From JACTMZ01 sp044359955 (GTDB lineage Bacteria > Verrucomicrobiota > Verrucomicrobiia > Chthoniobacterales > JACTMZ01), in assembly GCA_044359955.1 (NCBI GenBank), contig JBIKLF010000002.1, positions 124,001 through 188,000 on the forward strand: a stretch of 64,000 bases of DNA, read 5' to 3'. How positions within the stretch are numbered: the first letter of the stretch is position 1; every line of letters starts with the position of its first letter. Positions 24,058 through 33,550 of the stretch are shown piece by piece. The position numbers and the translations under genes are program-made. A model generated the notes under the pieces. The model saw only the letters and a list, made by a program, of their open reading frames with translations, made no database searches and was not told the origin of the DNA.

Positions 24058-24666
24058 TCACTCCGCCTTCCCGATCAGGTCCCCGCGCTCGCGATAATAT
24101 TCGTAGCGCGCCCGCACCGCGGCGATGTAAGCCCGGGTGCTGGCGATATCCATGGCCCGGCGCAACTCCTCGGCCGTGATCAATTCGCCGCCCGACCAGC
24201 GTTGCACGCGGCTGCGTCCGGCATTGTATTCACCCAAGGCGAAGGGCAACGGATCTTCCTGCGTGGACCAATGACGCAAAGCGCGGCCCAGATACCAAGT
24301 GCCGACCTCGATGTTGGTTTTCGGGTCGAGCAGGTCCTCGGGAACGAAGGTTTCGATCCGTTCCGCCGTCGCCCAGTCCTGCGCCGCCGGCTCGGTCACC
24401 TGCATCAATCCGCGTTCACCGTGACCGCCGAGCTTGTCGGGATGGAAACGGCTTTCTTGCCAGATGACCGCCTTGACCAAGAGAGGGTCCACGCCATTTC
24501 GCGCCGCGGCCGCGGCAATTTTATCGTCGTAGACACTGTGACGTCCGAAACCGGCCCAGGCGGTCAGGCGGTAGAAGGGATCCTTCTCGGCCAGAAACAA
24601 AACGGCGGCCGCCGCAGCCAAGAGGAAAATCGTGGCAGCCGAGATCCAGATGATGCGCTTGGCCAT
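24058..24666 (-). CDS. Membrane-anchored lytic transglycosylase (Slt/GH23)
   Basis: 202 aa. N-terminal anchor IIWISAATIFLLAAAAAVLFL, then an SLT domain: VDPLLVKAVIWQESRFHPDK contains the catalytic glutamate (ES), followed by GERGLMQVTEPAAQDWA and LALGEYNAGRSRVQRW, the usual second and third GH23 blocks. It cleaves murein glycan strands to 1,6-anhydro products in the periplasm. Start ATG at 24666 directly precedes the anchor. It lies 61 bp after menD on the same strand. Confidence 0.92.
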   Translation of the reverse strand: MAKRIIWISAATIFLLAAAAAVLFLAEKDPFYRLTAWAGFGRHSVYDDKIAAAAARNGVDPLLVKAVIWQESRFHPDKLGGHGERGLMQVTEPAAQDWATAERIETFVPEDLLDPKTNIEVGTWYLGRALRHWSTQEDPLPFALGEYNAGRSRVQRWSGGELITAEELRRAMDIASTRAYIAAVRARYEYYRERGDLIGKAE

Positions 24667-24727
24667 GACGGCATAATTTAACCCCACATGGCTTTCGCAT
24701 CCAGAGCTATGCGCAGCCACCCGTGGA

Positions 24728-26305
24728 TCAGCGCCAGAGGTCCGCGTAAGCGTCAGCCAACCGCCGTGTCGCTTCCGCGTCGGGCAACACCTCCACGAGG
24801 CGCGGAGATCCGGACGGAAACGTGTCGTCCGGGTCTGCCACCACCCCGTAGTGCCAGCCGAACATTTCCGCCCAGCCGCGCAGACGCAGTTGGTGCGTAT
24901 TGAGAAACGCCGCGTGCTGGAACATGCGGTCGAAAATTTGTCCGCCCGCGTTATTGACCACGGCCAGAGTGATCTCGGCTTCACCGAGTTGCGCGGACGG
25001 CCACAGTCCGGCCAGGTCGTAAAGCGCCGACAAATCGCCGAGCAGTGCCGCGGTCGGACGATCCGCTCCGGCCAACCCGAGGGCGGTTGAAACCAAACCA
25101 TCGATCCCATTGACGCCGCGGTTGGCGTGGATCGTGCGATGGTTTTCCTGGCGCGGTGCGGCCAGATCCCATTCGCGGATCGGCAGGCTGTTGCCGAGGA
25201 AGACCCGCGCATCATCGGCCAGGCGGGTGGCCAGCATACGGACCAATCCGGCTTCGCTGCGCGGTTCCGCATGAAGCATTTTCTCCAGTTGCTCCGCCGC
25301 TGCGCGGTCGCGGGAGAAAAGCGGACCCGCTCGGCCGGCCTTCGGTGCAAAATCTGCGCAAATTTCACGGAAAGCCGCCAGTGGCACCACCGGTGATGCG
25401 GTGGCCAGACCGGGAAAGTTCACCTTCGAGATGTGCAACACGTTCCAGTGTTCGCATTCGCGCCAGAAGCGCGGGGTGGGTACCCCGCCGATGCGGATCA
25501 CACCATCGCAGGCCGCGCGGCATTCCGGCGTGAGCAGTAGGCGCTCGCCGGAGTGAAGACTGAATTCCTGCAGGTTGCGGTGATTGCGCAATTGGGAAAC
25601 CGACTCGAGGTAGAGCGGGCTATCCAGCGAGGCCAGCCACGGTGCCAGCGCGTGCGCGTCCTGCGGATCGAGCGACGAGACAAGCACGAGCGGATGGCGC
25701 ACTTTCCGGAAAAAGTCTTGGCAAGTCCGCCGGGCATCCTGCGTGTCCATCCATGGTCTTTCGCGCGGCGATTCCTCCGGACTCCCCAAGGCGATACTTT
25801 CGACCGCGCCCTCCACCAGCGGCTCTTCGAAGCACACGTTGAGATGAAAGGGTCCGTGTGGTGCGGGCAAACCTTCGAGTTCCCCCGGCGTATCGATGTC
25901 GACCACCGGCACGGCGGCGGCGGCAAAGAGCGGCAACTGGTTGATCGTCTGTGGCGCGCCGGTGCCACGCAACCGGCGGGGACGGTCTGCCGTCACGGCG
26001 ATGAGACGACGTCCGCCGTGCGCCGCTTCGAGCATGGCGGGCAGCAACTCGGCGGCCGCCGTGCCCGAAGTGGTGATGACCGCGACCGGCCGCCCGTCGC
26101 GCGCCTCCCGCCCGAGCGCAAAAAAAGCCGCGCTGCGTTCCTCGAAAAATGAAACCACTTCGAAGGATGCACGCGCCGCATCGCAGGCCAGCACGAGGGG
26201 GGCATTGCGCCCGCCGGGACACAGACAAATCGTGCGCACGCCCGCCGCGTGCAGCGCGAGAAGAATTTCCGCGGAGAGCGCGCGATTCGTTTGCGCCGCG
26301 TTCAA
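24728..26305 (-). CDS. menD: SEPHCHC synthase MenD
   Basis: 525-aa ThDP enzyme joining 2-oxoglutarate-derived succinic semialdehyde to isochorismate in menaquinone synthesis. N-terminal GGRNAPLVLACD corresponds to the substrate-binding SPGSRSAPL block. FEERSAAFFALGREA carries the activating glutamate. The ThDP block reads GLVSTALGLAGADRPTAALL followed by GDLSALYDLAGLW. The start overlaps the menF stop by four bases (ATGA type), so the pair is translationally coupled. Other men genes are not in this window. Confidence 0.94.
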   Translation of the reverse strand: MNAAQTNRALSAEILLALHAAGVRTICLCPGGRNAPLVLACDAARASFEVVSFFEERSAAFFALGREARDGRPVAVITTSGTAAAELLPAMLEAAHGGRRLIAVTADRPRRLRGTGAPQTINQLPLFAAAAVPVVDIDTPGELEGLPAPHGPFHLNVCFEEPLVEGAVESIALGSPEESPRERPWMDTQDARRTCQDFFRKVRHPLVLVSSLDPQDAHALAPWLASLDSPLYLESVSQLRNHRNLQEFSLHSGERLLLTPECRAACDGVIRIGGVPTPRFWRECEHWNVLHISKVNFPGLATASPVVPLAAFREICADFAPKAGRAGPLFSRDRAAAEQLEKMLHAEPRSEAGLVRMLATRLADDARVFLGNSLPIREWDLAAPRQENHRTIHANRGVNGIDGLVSTALGLAGADRPTAALLGDLSALYDLAGLWPSAQLGEAEITLAVVNNAGGQIFDRMFQHAAFLNTHQLRLRGWAEMFGWHYGVVADPDDTFPSGSPRLVEVLPDAEATRRLADAYADLWR

Positions 26306-27399
26306 AGTCCGAGGTTGCCGCGGGTGGCGGCGAGTTTGAGCCGCAACTCGGCCGTCTCGCGCGTGAGGTCACTGCCCGCGACCAGACCGCATCCGGCCCC
26401 GCAGCGCGCGGACTCCCGGTTCCACTGCACGCCGCGGATCGCTACGAGGCAGCGTGCGGTGCCGTCGGGCAGGGACAAACCAAAAGGCGCGGCGAAAGCC
26501 CCGCGCTCCGCCCCGTCCAATCGCTCCGTCCACTGGCGCCAGTCTCCGCGCGGCGCAATGCCCACGGCCGGGGTGGGATGAAGCAGGCGCACCAAGTCGG
26601 CAAAGGACGGAGTTTGGGCGGGCGCGACCCGCAGGTCGGTGCGCAGGTGGGAAAGAATGCCGATGCGCCATAATCTGGTCGCCCCGCGGGTCACGCTGCC
26701 GAGTGGCGCGATCTGCGCGGTCAAATCCTCCAGCACGAGCGCGTGTTCGTTCCGCTCTTTGGGGTCGTCCATCATCTCGTCCGGGGCACGTCCGGCCCGC
26801 GCCGTGCCGGCCACGGCCATGGTATGGATTTCCACGCCGTCGTTGGCGAAGAGCAATTCCGGCGAGGCTCCCAAGCAACCGCCGTTCGCATCCCAGTATC
26901 CGTAGGGCATCAATCCGGCCGGGAGGTTAGCCAGCGCACGCAGGGCCCGCTCGAGCTCGGCTTCCTGCAGCGGGCCGGTGCTCTGTTCAAAAACGGCGGG
27001 CACCGCTTTCGATAATTCGCCGCGGCGCAAGGCCGCCTGCACGGCATGGAACGTCGCGGCGAAGGCGGTGACATCGAATTCGCGCCACGCACGCACGGAC
27101 GTCTCACCTTGCAATTGCTGCGCCAGCCCGTCGGGCGAAACAGCGGCGGCGTGCGGGTAGATACGCCAAGGCTGCAGGTCGCGCAGCATGAAGTCCGGCC
27201 GGTAGAAGGACAAATGGTCCGGATGCGGCTGCGCAGACTTCACCGGCTCGCCCCACGCGATGATCCAACGGTCCTCGGACCAGGCGAAGAGCGCACCGGA
27301 CTGCAGGAAGGCGCGCACACTTTCCGCCGACGGCGAAGAGCGTCGCAGCCAAACAGCGGCGGGATCGGTTCTGGGCGTGCTCGGGACGTTCAGCATCAT
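26302..27399 (-). CDS. menF: Isochorismate synthase
   Basis: 365 aa; converts chorismate to isochorismate, the first committed step to menaquinone. The C-terminal chorismate-binding domain starts near residue 110, with the catalytic lysine in ELSKAVPAVF and the Mg/chorismate motifs GASPELLFANDGVEIHTMAV and DPKERNEHALVLEDL. HPTPAVGIAPRGDW and GCGLVAGSDL close the domain. The N-terminal part is short and divergent, as in many MenF proteins. Two adjacent start codons give MMLNVPSTPR. Its partner menD follows directly. Confidence 0.92.
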   Translation of the reverse strand: MMLNVPSTPRTDPAAVWLRRSSPSAESVRAFLQSGALFAWSEDRWIIAWGEPVKSAQPHPDHLSFYRPDFMLRDLQPWRIYPHAAAVSPDGLAQQLQGETSVRAWREFDVTAFAATFHAVQAALRRGELSKAVPAVFEQSTGPLQEAELERALRALANLPAGLMPYGYWDANGGCLGASPELLFANDGVEIHTMAVAGTARAGRAPDEMMDDPKERNEHALVLEDLTAQIAPLGSVTRGATRLWRIGILSHLRTDLRVAPAQTPSFADLVRLLHPTPAVGIAPRGDWRQWTERLDGAERGAFAAPFGLSLPDGTARCLVAIRGVQWNRESARCGAGCGLVAGSDLTRETAELRLKLAATRGNLGL

Positions 27400-27442
27400 A
27401 AAGATTTACGTCCCGCGCCGTGGCCCGGGATTCGGCGTCCTC

Positions 27443-27733
27443 TTAACGGCGCAACTCGCGCTCGGCTTGCAGCCAGTCGGATTCCGAGTCGCCCGGCAGG
27501 CCGGAATTTATCCGGCGCTCGGCGAGGTAATAAGCTTTCAGAGCGATTTCTTCCATCGTGACCGAACCGACAAGGCCGACCACTTCCGATTTTCCTCCCA
27601 CCCGGCGGGTCATGACCCGGGCCGGGGTGGCGATGGAGGCGCGGCTGCGGGCGGCGACCGGTTTGCGCGCCGTGGTTTTTTTGACCGCCTTTTTGGCTGG
27701 CTTGGCGGCGGACTTTTTGACTTTTTTGGGCAT
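27443..27733 (-). CDS. DUF2934-type protein with Lys/Ala-rich tail
   Basis: 96 aa. The N-terminal 30 residues (MPKKVKKSAAKPAKKAVKKT) look like a histone H1-like DNA-binding tail. The C-terminal segment IALKAYYLAERRINSGLPGD followed by SESDWLQAERELRR matches the short DUF2934 motif. DUF2934 has no known activity. The start ATG at 27733 fits the basic tail; the open frame upstream has unrelated composition. Nucleic-acid binding is inferred from charge only. Confidence 0.82.
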   Translation of the reverse strand: MPKKVKKSAAKPAKKAVKKTTARKPVAARSRASIATPARVMTRRVGGKSEVVGLVGSVTMEEIALKAYYLAERRINSGLPGDSESDWLQAERELRR

Positions 27734-27832
27734 ATTCCAGATGTGTGTTGAGGGGTTAGTTAACTTGGGAGGCCTGCCGGGGGCCAAGTTTTTTCGGCTT
27801 TCACCCTGCGTTCGCGGGTTTAGGCTCGGGAT

Positions 27833-28261
27833 GTGGGTATTTCCTTGGCCGAATTTTTCATCCGGTGGTTCGTCACCGCGGTGTCGGTCTTCGTCGCGGC
27901 CTGGATTGTGCCGGGGATCGATTACACCAGCTTCACCGGTCTGGCCTTTGCCTCGCTCCTCTTGGGCATGATCAATGCCCTGGTGCGCCCCCTGCTGCTC
28001 ATCCTCTGCCTGCCGCTTATCCTCGTTACCATGGGCCTCTTTATCCTCGTGCTCAATGCCCTCCTCCTCTGGTTCGTCGCCGGAATTTTGCCGGGCAGCT
28101 CGTTCACCGTGTCGGGATTTTGGGCCGCCTTCTGGGGCGGCCTCGTTATCAGCGTGATCAGCTGGGTGCTCAGTGCCTTTTTCCGCGGCAGTGACGGCCG
28201 CATCTACCCGCTGACCCACCACACGGTGATCAAGCAGGCGCGGGGTCGCACCCTCGACTGA
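27833..28261 (+). CDS. Four-helix membrane protein of the phage-holin IV (PF04020) family
   Basis: 142 aa from the GTG at 27833. Four hydrophobic helices: WFVTAVSVFVAAWIVPGI, GLAFASLLLGMINALVRPLL, ILCLPLILVTMGLFILVLNA and FWAAFWGGLVISVISWVLSA. This is the pattern of YvlD/PF04020 proteins, annotated as mycobacterial phage-holin-like but common on bacterial chromosomes with no proven holin role. No phage genes surround it. It ends two bases before trpF's start. Confidence 0.85.
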   Translation: MGISLAEFFIRWFVTAVSVFVAAWIVPGIDYTSFTGLAFASLLLGMINALVRPLLLILCLPLILVTMGLFILVLNALLLWFVAGILPGSSFTVSGFWAAFWGGLVISVISWVLSAFFRGSDGRIYPLTHHTVIKQARGRTLD

Positions 28262-28263
28262 TC

Positions 28264-28923
28264 ATGGTGCCCGCGGGCTTGCGGCGGTGGTTGGATGGCG
28301 GACGCACCGGCATCAAAGTCTGCGGCATCACCCGCGAGGAAGATGCCTTGGTGGCCATTGCGGCCGGGATCGATGCCCTCGGCTTCAATTTTTATCCCAA
28401 ATCAAAACGTCACGTTCCGCTGGCTGACGTGGCCGGATGGATCGCGCGCTTGCCGGAGGAAATCGGACGCGTCGCCGTGGTGGTTAACGCGGATGAAACG
28501 CTCCTGCACGAATTGCAGAGCAGCGGACTCTTCCATGCTTTCCAATTCCACGGTGGTGAAGCGCCGGAAATCTGCGCGCGTTGGGGAGGGGATTTTTATA
28601 TCAAAGCCCGCCCGATCTCCGATCAAGACTCCGCGGTTGCCGCCTTGGCCGATCCCGCGCCGTGCCTCCTCCTTGATGCGCACGCCCCCGGGGAATTCGG
28701 GGGCACCGGCCGGGTGATCGATTGGTCCTTGGCCGCCCGCGTGGCGCAACAAGCGCAATGCCCGGTTGTCCTCTCGGGCGGATTGAACCCGGAGAATATT
28801 GCCGACGCCGTGCGGCAGGTGCAACCCGCCGCCCTCGATACAGCCAGCGGTGTGGAAGCGGCGCCGGGAATCAAAGATGCCGCCAAAATGCGCGACCTCG
28901 TATCGGCGGTGCGGCGAGGTTAA
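28264..28923 (+). CDS. trpF: Phosphoribosylanthranilate isomerase
   Basis: 219-aa TIM-barrel enzyme of tryptophan synthesis performing the Amadori rearrangement of PRA to CdRP. The catalytic cysteine lies in IKVCGITREEDALVA (about residues 16-30); GFNFYPKSKRHV is the next block, the FQFHGGE strand follows, and LLLDAHAPGEFGGTGRVIDW contains the catalytic aspartate. The phosphate-binding end is VLSGGLNPENI. No other trp gene is nearby; scattered trpF is common. Confidence 0.95.
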   Translation: MVPAGLRRWLDGGRTGIKVCGITREEDALVAIAAGIDALGFNFYPKSKRHVPLADVAGWIARLPEEIGRVAVVVNADETLLHELQSSGLFHAFQFHGGEAPEICARWGGDFYIKARPISDQDSAVAALADPAPCLLLDAHAPGEFGGTGRVIDWSLAARVAQQAQCPVVLSGGLNPENIADAVRQVQPAALDTASGVEAAPGIKDAAKMRDLVSAVRRG

Positions 28924-28989
28924 TCCGGACGCACCCGTGCCACGGCACGTCAAAAAAGCGCAGCGCGAAGTGAACGCGCTATGGAGTGC

Positions 28990-29148
28990 GGCGGCCTGAC
29001 GCCGCTTTGAATGCAGACAGAATTTGCAGCGGCGGTTTGTGACCGCCGGAACATGTCGCCGAGAAGGTAGGGACGAGCGGCTCGCTCGTCCGCCCGTTTG
29101 ACTCATACCAAACGCCCATCGCCTTGGGACTTTATCCCTCGGCGCCGG
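28990..29148. repeat. Cluster of short palindromic fragments after trpF
   Basis: TTGCAGCGGCGGTTTGTGACCG and GCTCGCTCGTCC-type arms are followed by a GTAG-footed hairpin at 29066 (GGTAGGGACGAGCGGCTCGC). From 29104 to 29140 the sequence is homologous, in inverse orientation, to 40455-40490 downstream of the third mosaic copy. These pieces look like degraded members of the palindrome families and fill the gap between trpF and mosaic copy 2. Confidence 0.65.
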
Positions 29149-29459
29149 GGTAGGGTCGGACCTCCGGGCCGACCGCGAACCTTCTCTGGAATTCGACACG
29201 GCCGGTCCAACCGGAACGCGGTGAAGATGGCCCCTAGTCCCTGAACCCGCGCATTGGCGGGTGTGTGCTGGGAGCAACTGGGGCTACCATCACTGCCAGG
29301 GGCAAAGGCACCGACGCTCATATAGCGCCGCTACATCTCGACAAAAACTTGTAGCGGCGGTCTATGACCGTCGCTGCCTGAAAACACTTCGAGTTAGTCG
29401 GGAGGCAAAGGCCCAGCCCTACCGCTCGATCATTAGTCGAAAAGCAAACGGACGTTGGT
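29149..29459. repeat. Mosaic intergenic repeat, copy 2
   Basis: GGTAGGG at 29149 to CCCTACC at 29423, with homology to copy 1 extending to 29459. Compared with copy 1 it has an added module at about 29236-29300 (AACCCGCGCATTGGCGGGTG), which in copy 3 lies outside the core and in the opposite orientation. The 72-bp cruciform is at 29307-29378. It lies between convergent genes and ends one base before the downstream stop codon. Confidence 0.88.
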
Positions 29460-29460
29460 C

Positions 29461-30996
29461 TCACTCCGGATCCGTGTCCGCCGGACCAGACTCTTCCGCG
29501 CCCCCCTCCATCTTGATCGTCCCCGCGTCGAACGACGTGATATCCCCAAGGTTCGAGAGCGCGTATTCCTCCACACACGATCCGTCGCCTTGAAAAAAGC
29601 GCGCCGTGTTCTCATTCGCTCCGGGGACCATCATCACGCGGTTGTCCCGGGTTCCAGTCGACACGCGCAAGAGCGGCAAACCGTCCGTCGTCCCCAGCAC
29701 CGGTCCGGTTTTGTGGGGCGTGGCACGCAGGACCAACTGACGCGAGGCACCCGGGTCGAGCGGATTTTCGACCAGACGCACCGTGACCTCGGCCGGGACC
29801 TCGCCAGCCGAAGCGGCCAAAGCCCCGTCGCGCCATCCGAATCCCGAACTATCCGTGATCTTTTTGTCGAAGACATATTCCCACCCCCCGCCATCGCCCC
29901 GGCGCCGGATGGCCACGGTGCGTTGACCGTCCGGAACCGCCAGCGTGGCCACGAAATAATCCTCCTCCGGCGCCGCGGCGAGCGAGGTGATTTTTCCGCC
30001 ATCGGCCGGCGGACTCCATTCGGCCAGGCGTCCTTCTTCCGGGTTGTAATGCGCCACGCAGGTCGAGCCATCGAGGCGTTCCTCGAGGACCCAGAAGGTA
30101 TTGTCCCGTCCGGCTGAAACGGTTCGCGCTTTGGCCTCCGCCGGCATCTCGAGTTTCGACCAACCCGCTTGCCAGCGCCAAACCGAGCCATCCGCACCCG
30201 CCGCCACGGCACCTTGGTCGAGCAGGGCCAGCGAGATGAGCGGTGAGGGAAGGTTGGTCTCTTCGCCTTGTGAAGCGAAGGAGGGAAGAAGGTAGAACCG
30301 CACCGCGTCCGCCTCGAGCAAGGCGAGGCGTTCGCCGCGCGCGGCCACGGCCACAACTTCATCCGTCTTCACGGGCAACGGGACTTCCACCCCATCTTCC
30401 AGTCCGGCCGCCCGCAATTTTCCATCGAGCAGAGCGAAGGCGACGGTGTTCCCGACGGCCAACTGGACGGCCCGCGCCGCCTCGGGCCGCGGCTCGGTCA
30501 CCACCGTGCGCCATCGCGCCTCGCTCTCCGGCGAATAACGCACCAGCACCCCGCGTGCCCCGGCCAATCTGGCCATGAGCAGGATGTCGCCTCCGGGAAG
30601 AAGTTGCGTTGCCCCCACCGAAACGATGCGCGGTGAATCGTCACTCTCGATCCAATCGTTGAAATGGAAGGCCTCGCCGCTGATCGCGATGTCGCCCACC
30701 ACGAAGCCGCGCGCCGTATACGTCCCCGCGGCCACGGGTTGTCCGGCCTCGTCATGGCCATCCCAATCGGTCGAGAGCCCGTTGAGACCGATGCGGAACC
30801 GGCTGAAAGGCCACTCGTCGCAGAGCACGCGCACCAAGGTCGCGTCCCGGTCATAGATACCGAGACTCACCGTCCCGCTGCCGGTCGCCGGGATGAAACG
30901 AATATGCGTCGCCTGTGGGACCGTTTCGCCGGGCGGGGTGGCCCGGGCAACGGTCGCGCACACCATGACGGCGAGAGCTAGAGGTAGTAGCGCCAT
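29461..30996 (-). CDS. Secreted beta-propeller-like protein of unknown function
   Basis: 511 aa. Signal peptide ALLPLALAVMVCATVARA, then a FlgD-like module (RIGLNGLSTDWDGHDEAGQP and VAAGTYTARGFVVGD, about residues 65-110). A long run of short beta repeats follows (VAVAARGERLALLEADAVRF; SLALLDQGAVAAGADGSVWR), suggesting a propeller of NHL/WD type. No catalytic motif seen. The start overlaps the upstream GH57 gene by 19 bp, so the two are probably in one operon and may both concern extracellular or storage glucans, which is inference. Confidence 0.8.
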   Translation of the reverse strand: MALLPLALAVMVCATVARATPPGETVPQATHIRFIPATGSGTVSLGIYDRDATLVRVLCDEWPFSRFRIGLNGLSTDWDGHDEAGQPVAAGTYTARGFVVGDIAISGEAFHFNDWIESDDSPRIVSVGATQLLPGGDILLMARLAGARGVLVRYSPESEARWRTVVTEPRPEAARAVQLAVGNTVAFALLDGKLRAAGLEDGVEVPLPVKTDEVVAVAARGERLALLEADAVRFYLLPSFASQGEETNLPSPLISLALLDQGAVAAGADGSVWRWQAGWSKLEMPAEAKARTVSAGRDNTFWVLEERLDGSTCVAHYNPEEGRLAEWSPPADGGKITSLAAAPEEDYFVATLAVPDGQRTVAIRRRGDGGGWEYVFDKKITDSSGFGWRDGALAASAGEVPAEVTVRLVENPLDPGASRQLVLRATPHKTGPVLGTTDGLPLLRVSTGTRDNRVMMVPGANENTARFFQGDGSCVEEYALSNLGDITSFDAGTIKMEGGAEESGPADTDPE

Positions 30997-32558
30997 TCGA
31001 GGTCGGGGAAGATGTTGTCACGTTCCCGGCACGCGGCCAGAAAATCCTTGTCCGTCCGTCCGCTCCGCAGGATGTCGTAGAGACGGTTGAAGCGCAGCAG
31101 GTGGTCCTTGGTCCGCTTGGCCGCGTAGTCCTTGGCCGTCCCCGTGCGCATGAGGAAAGCCCAGTCGCTGGCCTGGGCGAGCAAGAGTTCGCGTCCCATT
31201 TGCCGGAGGGTTTCCTCCTTCTCCTTGCTCCGTGTCTTCTCATGGCGGCGCGCCATTTCGGTCATCCGCCGCGCCGCGGCATGCAAGTGCGGATAGATCC
31301 ACGCATTGGACTGGTCGAGCCAGACCTCCCAATACCCTTTGTTACCCCAACTCGACGCGCATGGCTCGACCACCTGAAGGATCTCATGGCCGGCCAGGTA
31401 ATCCGTCGGCGTGGTCAATTCGAAGACATCTTGATCGTAGGCCGCCTTGCGCAAGAAGAGATCGAGAAATTCCGGTCCCTCGAACCACCAGTGGCCGAAC
31501 AACTCGGCATCGAACGGACTGACCAGAACCGGCTCGACCGGCATTTCCGCGCACAAGGGTTCGAATTGCCGGATGCGGTTGGCCAAAAAATCCGCAGCAT
31601 GCGCCTCCGCCGCCGCCTCGGCCCACGGGCGGTGATACAGCTCCTTGTGCTCCGTGCGTCCGGTGATGCGATGGTATTTCAACCCGGTGAATTTGCGCTG
31701 CGCATCCCCGCCGAGGAACGGCCGCAGGTAATCCAGCGGAAGATCGTAGCCGATGTCGCGGTAAAAATCCCGGTAAGCGGGGTCGCCCGGATAGCCTTCC
31801 TCCTGACTCCAGACCTGTCGGCTTGAGTCCCGGTCGCGCGCGAAAACCGCCGGTCCCTCCGGTGTGTAGCATGGCGCATAAATGGCCAAACGCGGCTGCG
31901 GCTTGCCGAACATCAGCCCGTGCGCATCGAGCACGAACCATTTCAAGTCCGCTTCGCTCAGATATTTTCCCAGCCCCGGAAAATAAGCGCATTCCGGCAA
32001 CCAGATACCGGACGGTTGGCGTCCGAAAAGTTCATGGTGGTAATCGCACGCGGTCAGAATCTGCGCCCGCACAGCCTCCGGGTGCTCGGCCATGAGCGGC
32101 AAAAATCCGTGCGTAGCCGCGCAGGTGATGATTTCAAGGAGCCCCGCGTCCTGCAGGGCGCGAAAGGCCGGGATGAGACGGCCGCCCCGCGCGGCGAAAT
32201 AGTCCCGCGTCGCCCGGAAGCGCTCGAGGTAGAATTCGGCCAACTCCCGGGACGCCGCATCGCCCGCGGTGCGCGACACCTCGCTTTCGGCCAACGCGAC
32301 CGAACGGGCGAGATGGCGCGCCGCCCGTTCCCCGAGCAGGGGGTCTTCCATCATCGCACCCAGCGTCGGGGTGATCGACATGGTGACCCGCACCGGCGCC
32401 CGCTCGGCCGCCAACCGCTCGAAGATCCGCAGCAATGGCACATAGGTCTCGGCGATCGCCTCGTAAAACCAATCCTCCTCGAGAAAATCCCCATGCTCCG
32501 GATGCCGCACATAGGGAAGATGCGCGTGCAGCAAGAGGGCGAACTTTCCCTTTTTCAT
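30978..32558 (-). CDS. GH57 glycoside hydrolase, 1,4-alpha-glucan branching enzyme type
   Basis: 526 aa. The start KFALLLHAHLPYVRHPEHGD is the GH57 N-terminal block. The catalytic glutamate is expected in GIWLPECAYFPGL (about residues 190-202), and the acid aspartate in SPFDAELFGHWWFEGPEF. The C-terminal half matches the DUF1957 helical domain of branching enzymes (FLAACRERDNIFPDLEWRYY at the end). Such enzymes form alpha-1,6 branches in glycogen-like polymers; some relatives are amylases, so the exact reaction is not fixed. The ATG at 32558 was chosen because the motif starts six residues later. Confidence 0.9.
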   Translation of the reverse strand: MKKGKFALLLHAHLPYVRHPEHGDFLEEDWFYEAIAETYVPLLRIFERLAAERAPVRVTMSITPTLGAMMEDPLLGERAARHLARSVALAESEVSRTAGDAASRELAEFYLERFRATRDYFAARGGRLIPAFRALQDAGLLEIITCAATHGFLPLMAEHPEAVRAQILTACDYHHELFGRQPSGIWLPECAYFPGLGKYLSEADLKWFVLDAHGLMFGKPQPRLAIYAPCYTPEGPAVFARDRDSSRQVWSQEEGYPGDPAYRDFYRDIGYDLPLDYLRPFLGGDAQRKFTGLKYHRITGRTEHKELYHRPWAEAAAEAHAADFLANRIRQFEPLCAEMPVEPVLVSPFDAELFGHWWFEGPEFLDLFLRKAAYDQDVFELTTPTDYLAGHEILQVVEPCASSWGNKGYWEVWLDQSNAWIYPHLHAAARRMTEMARRHEKTRSKEKEETLRQMGRELLLAQASDWAFLMRTGTAKDYAAKRTKDHLLRFNRLYDILRSGRTDKDFLAACRERDNIFPDLEWRYYL

Positions 32559-32752
32559 CGGAACAACCGTACGGACGCTACCTTGGTCGGCCCCCGTGTC
32601 CGCGGCAAGACGGCTTTCGGTGAGGCAAGGTGTTTGCTCCACCCGCACGAAACGAACCGGGGAGCAATCACCGCGGTGATCTCGTGAAAAAACTCGAGGC
32701 ACGTCTGAGGGCGCAACACCGCCTTGCGCACCGCAGCGAAAGCGCCTCCGGC

Positions 32753-33550
32753 CTACTCCGCTGCCGCGACTTTGATCGACGCTTTCGGCACGGCGTTGGC
32801 TTGGCCGGCGAGGCGCTTGGTGGCGGTTTGCACCGCGCTTTGGAAATCGTTGCGCAATGCTGCCGGAGCGGCAGCGTATTGTTCGAGCGTCGCTCCCTTG
32901 ATGCCGGGTTCGAGGGAGGAGGTGAAACCTTGGCCGATCCAAAGCAGCTTGCCATCGTTGTCGAAAAGTCGGCCGGTCAGACTGACCGTCGGGCGCAAAC
33001 GGGAGAGGCTCGTCGGCACCGGGTCGAGGGCGTAGCGGTTGATTTCGATTTGGAAGGCGCCCTCGGCCGGGGTGGATTTGGACCAGCGTTTTCCTTCTTT
33101 GAGTTGGGTGGCGAAAGCGTCGGCGACCATGGCCTCGACCGAAATCTCTTGCTCGGCCATCAGATTATTTATCGCTCCAGTGACGCCGGCATTCATCGTC
33201 TCGAATGGCACATAGTTAAGGACTCCGAAGGTGAGCGGTCCGATCCAGCGCGAGAGACGGCTGACCCGGCTCTTGTAGGTCAACGTGCGGGGACTGGTCA
33301 CTTTATCATCGACCGACGCACTGCGGATCTTGGCCGCCCGGAACACATCGGGAACTTCGATTTTGGGAAGTTTGAAGGGCAGCTTCAGCTTGGATTTCAC
33401 TTGGTCCTGCGCCGCGGTGACTTGCGCGGCGGCTTGGTCGCGGGCCGCGGCAGCTTGGGCCACGGCCGGGGCGGGGGCGGTCAAAGCCTGTTGCCCGGCG
33501 TTTTCCCCGACCGGCGCCGGCCGTGTTGCCGACGGATTGGGCCGCGCCAC
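32753..33550 (-). CDS. Probable secreted protein separated from its signal peptide by a frameshift
   Basis: 265 aa from the GTG at 33550. The first 50 residues are Ala/Pro/Gln-rich (AVAQAAAARDQAAAQVTAAQ); the rest is a folded domain (RWIGPLTFGVLNYVPFETMN, AFQIEINRYALDPVPTSLSR, VSLTGRLFDNDGKLLWIGQG) of no family known to me, with the look of an exported lipoprotein-like beta protein. As written it has no export signal, but one is encoded just upstream in another frame (33537-33608). One extra base, or two missing, would join them. The truncated form, a sequencing error, and real gene decay are all possible. Confidence 0.75.
   Translation of the reverse strand: MARPNPSATRPAPVGENAGQQALTAPAPAVAQAAAARDQAAAQVTAAQDQVKSKLKLPFKLPKIEVPDVFRAAKIRSASVDDKVTSPRTLTYKSRVSRLSRWIGPLTFGVLNYVPFETMNAGVTGAINNLMAEQEISVEAMVADAFATQLKEGKRWSKSTPAEGAFQIEINRYALDPVPTSLSRLRPTVSLTGRLFDNDGKLLWIGQGFTSSLEPGIKGATLEQYAAAPAALRNDFQSAVQTATKRLAGQANAVPKASIKVAAAE

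Noticed and set aside
27833..28261. Phage lysis gene (holin)
   Set aside because: The family name includes phage holin, but there are no phage genes nearby and the family is common on bacterial chromosomes.
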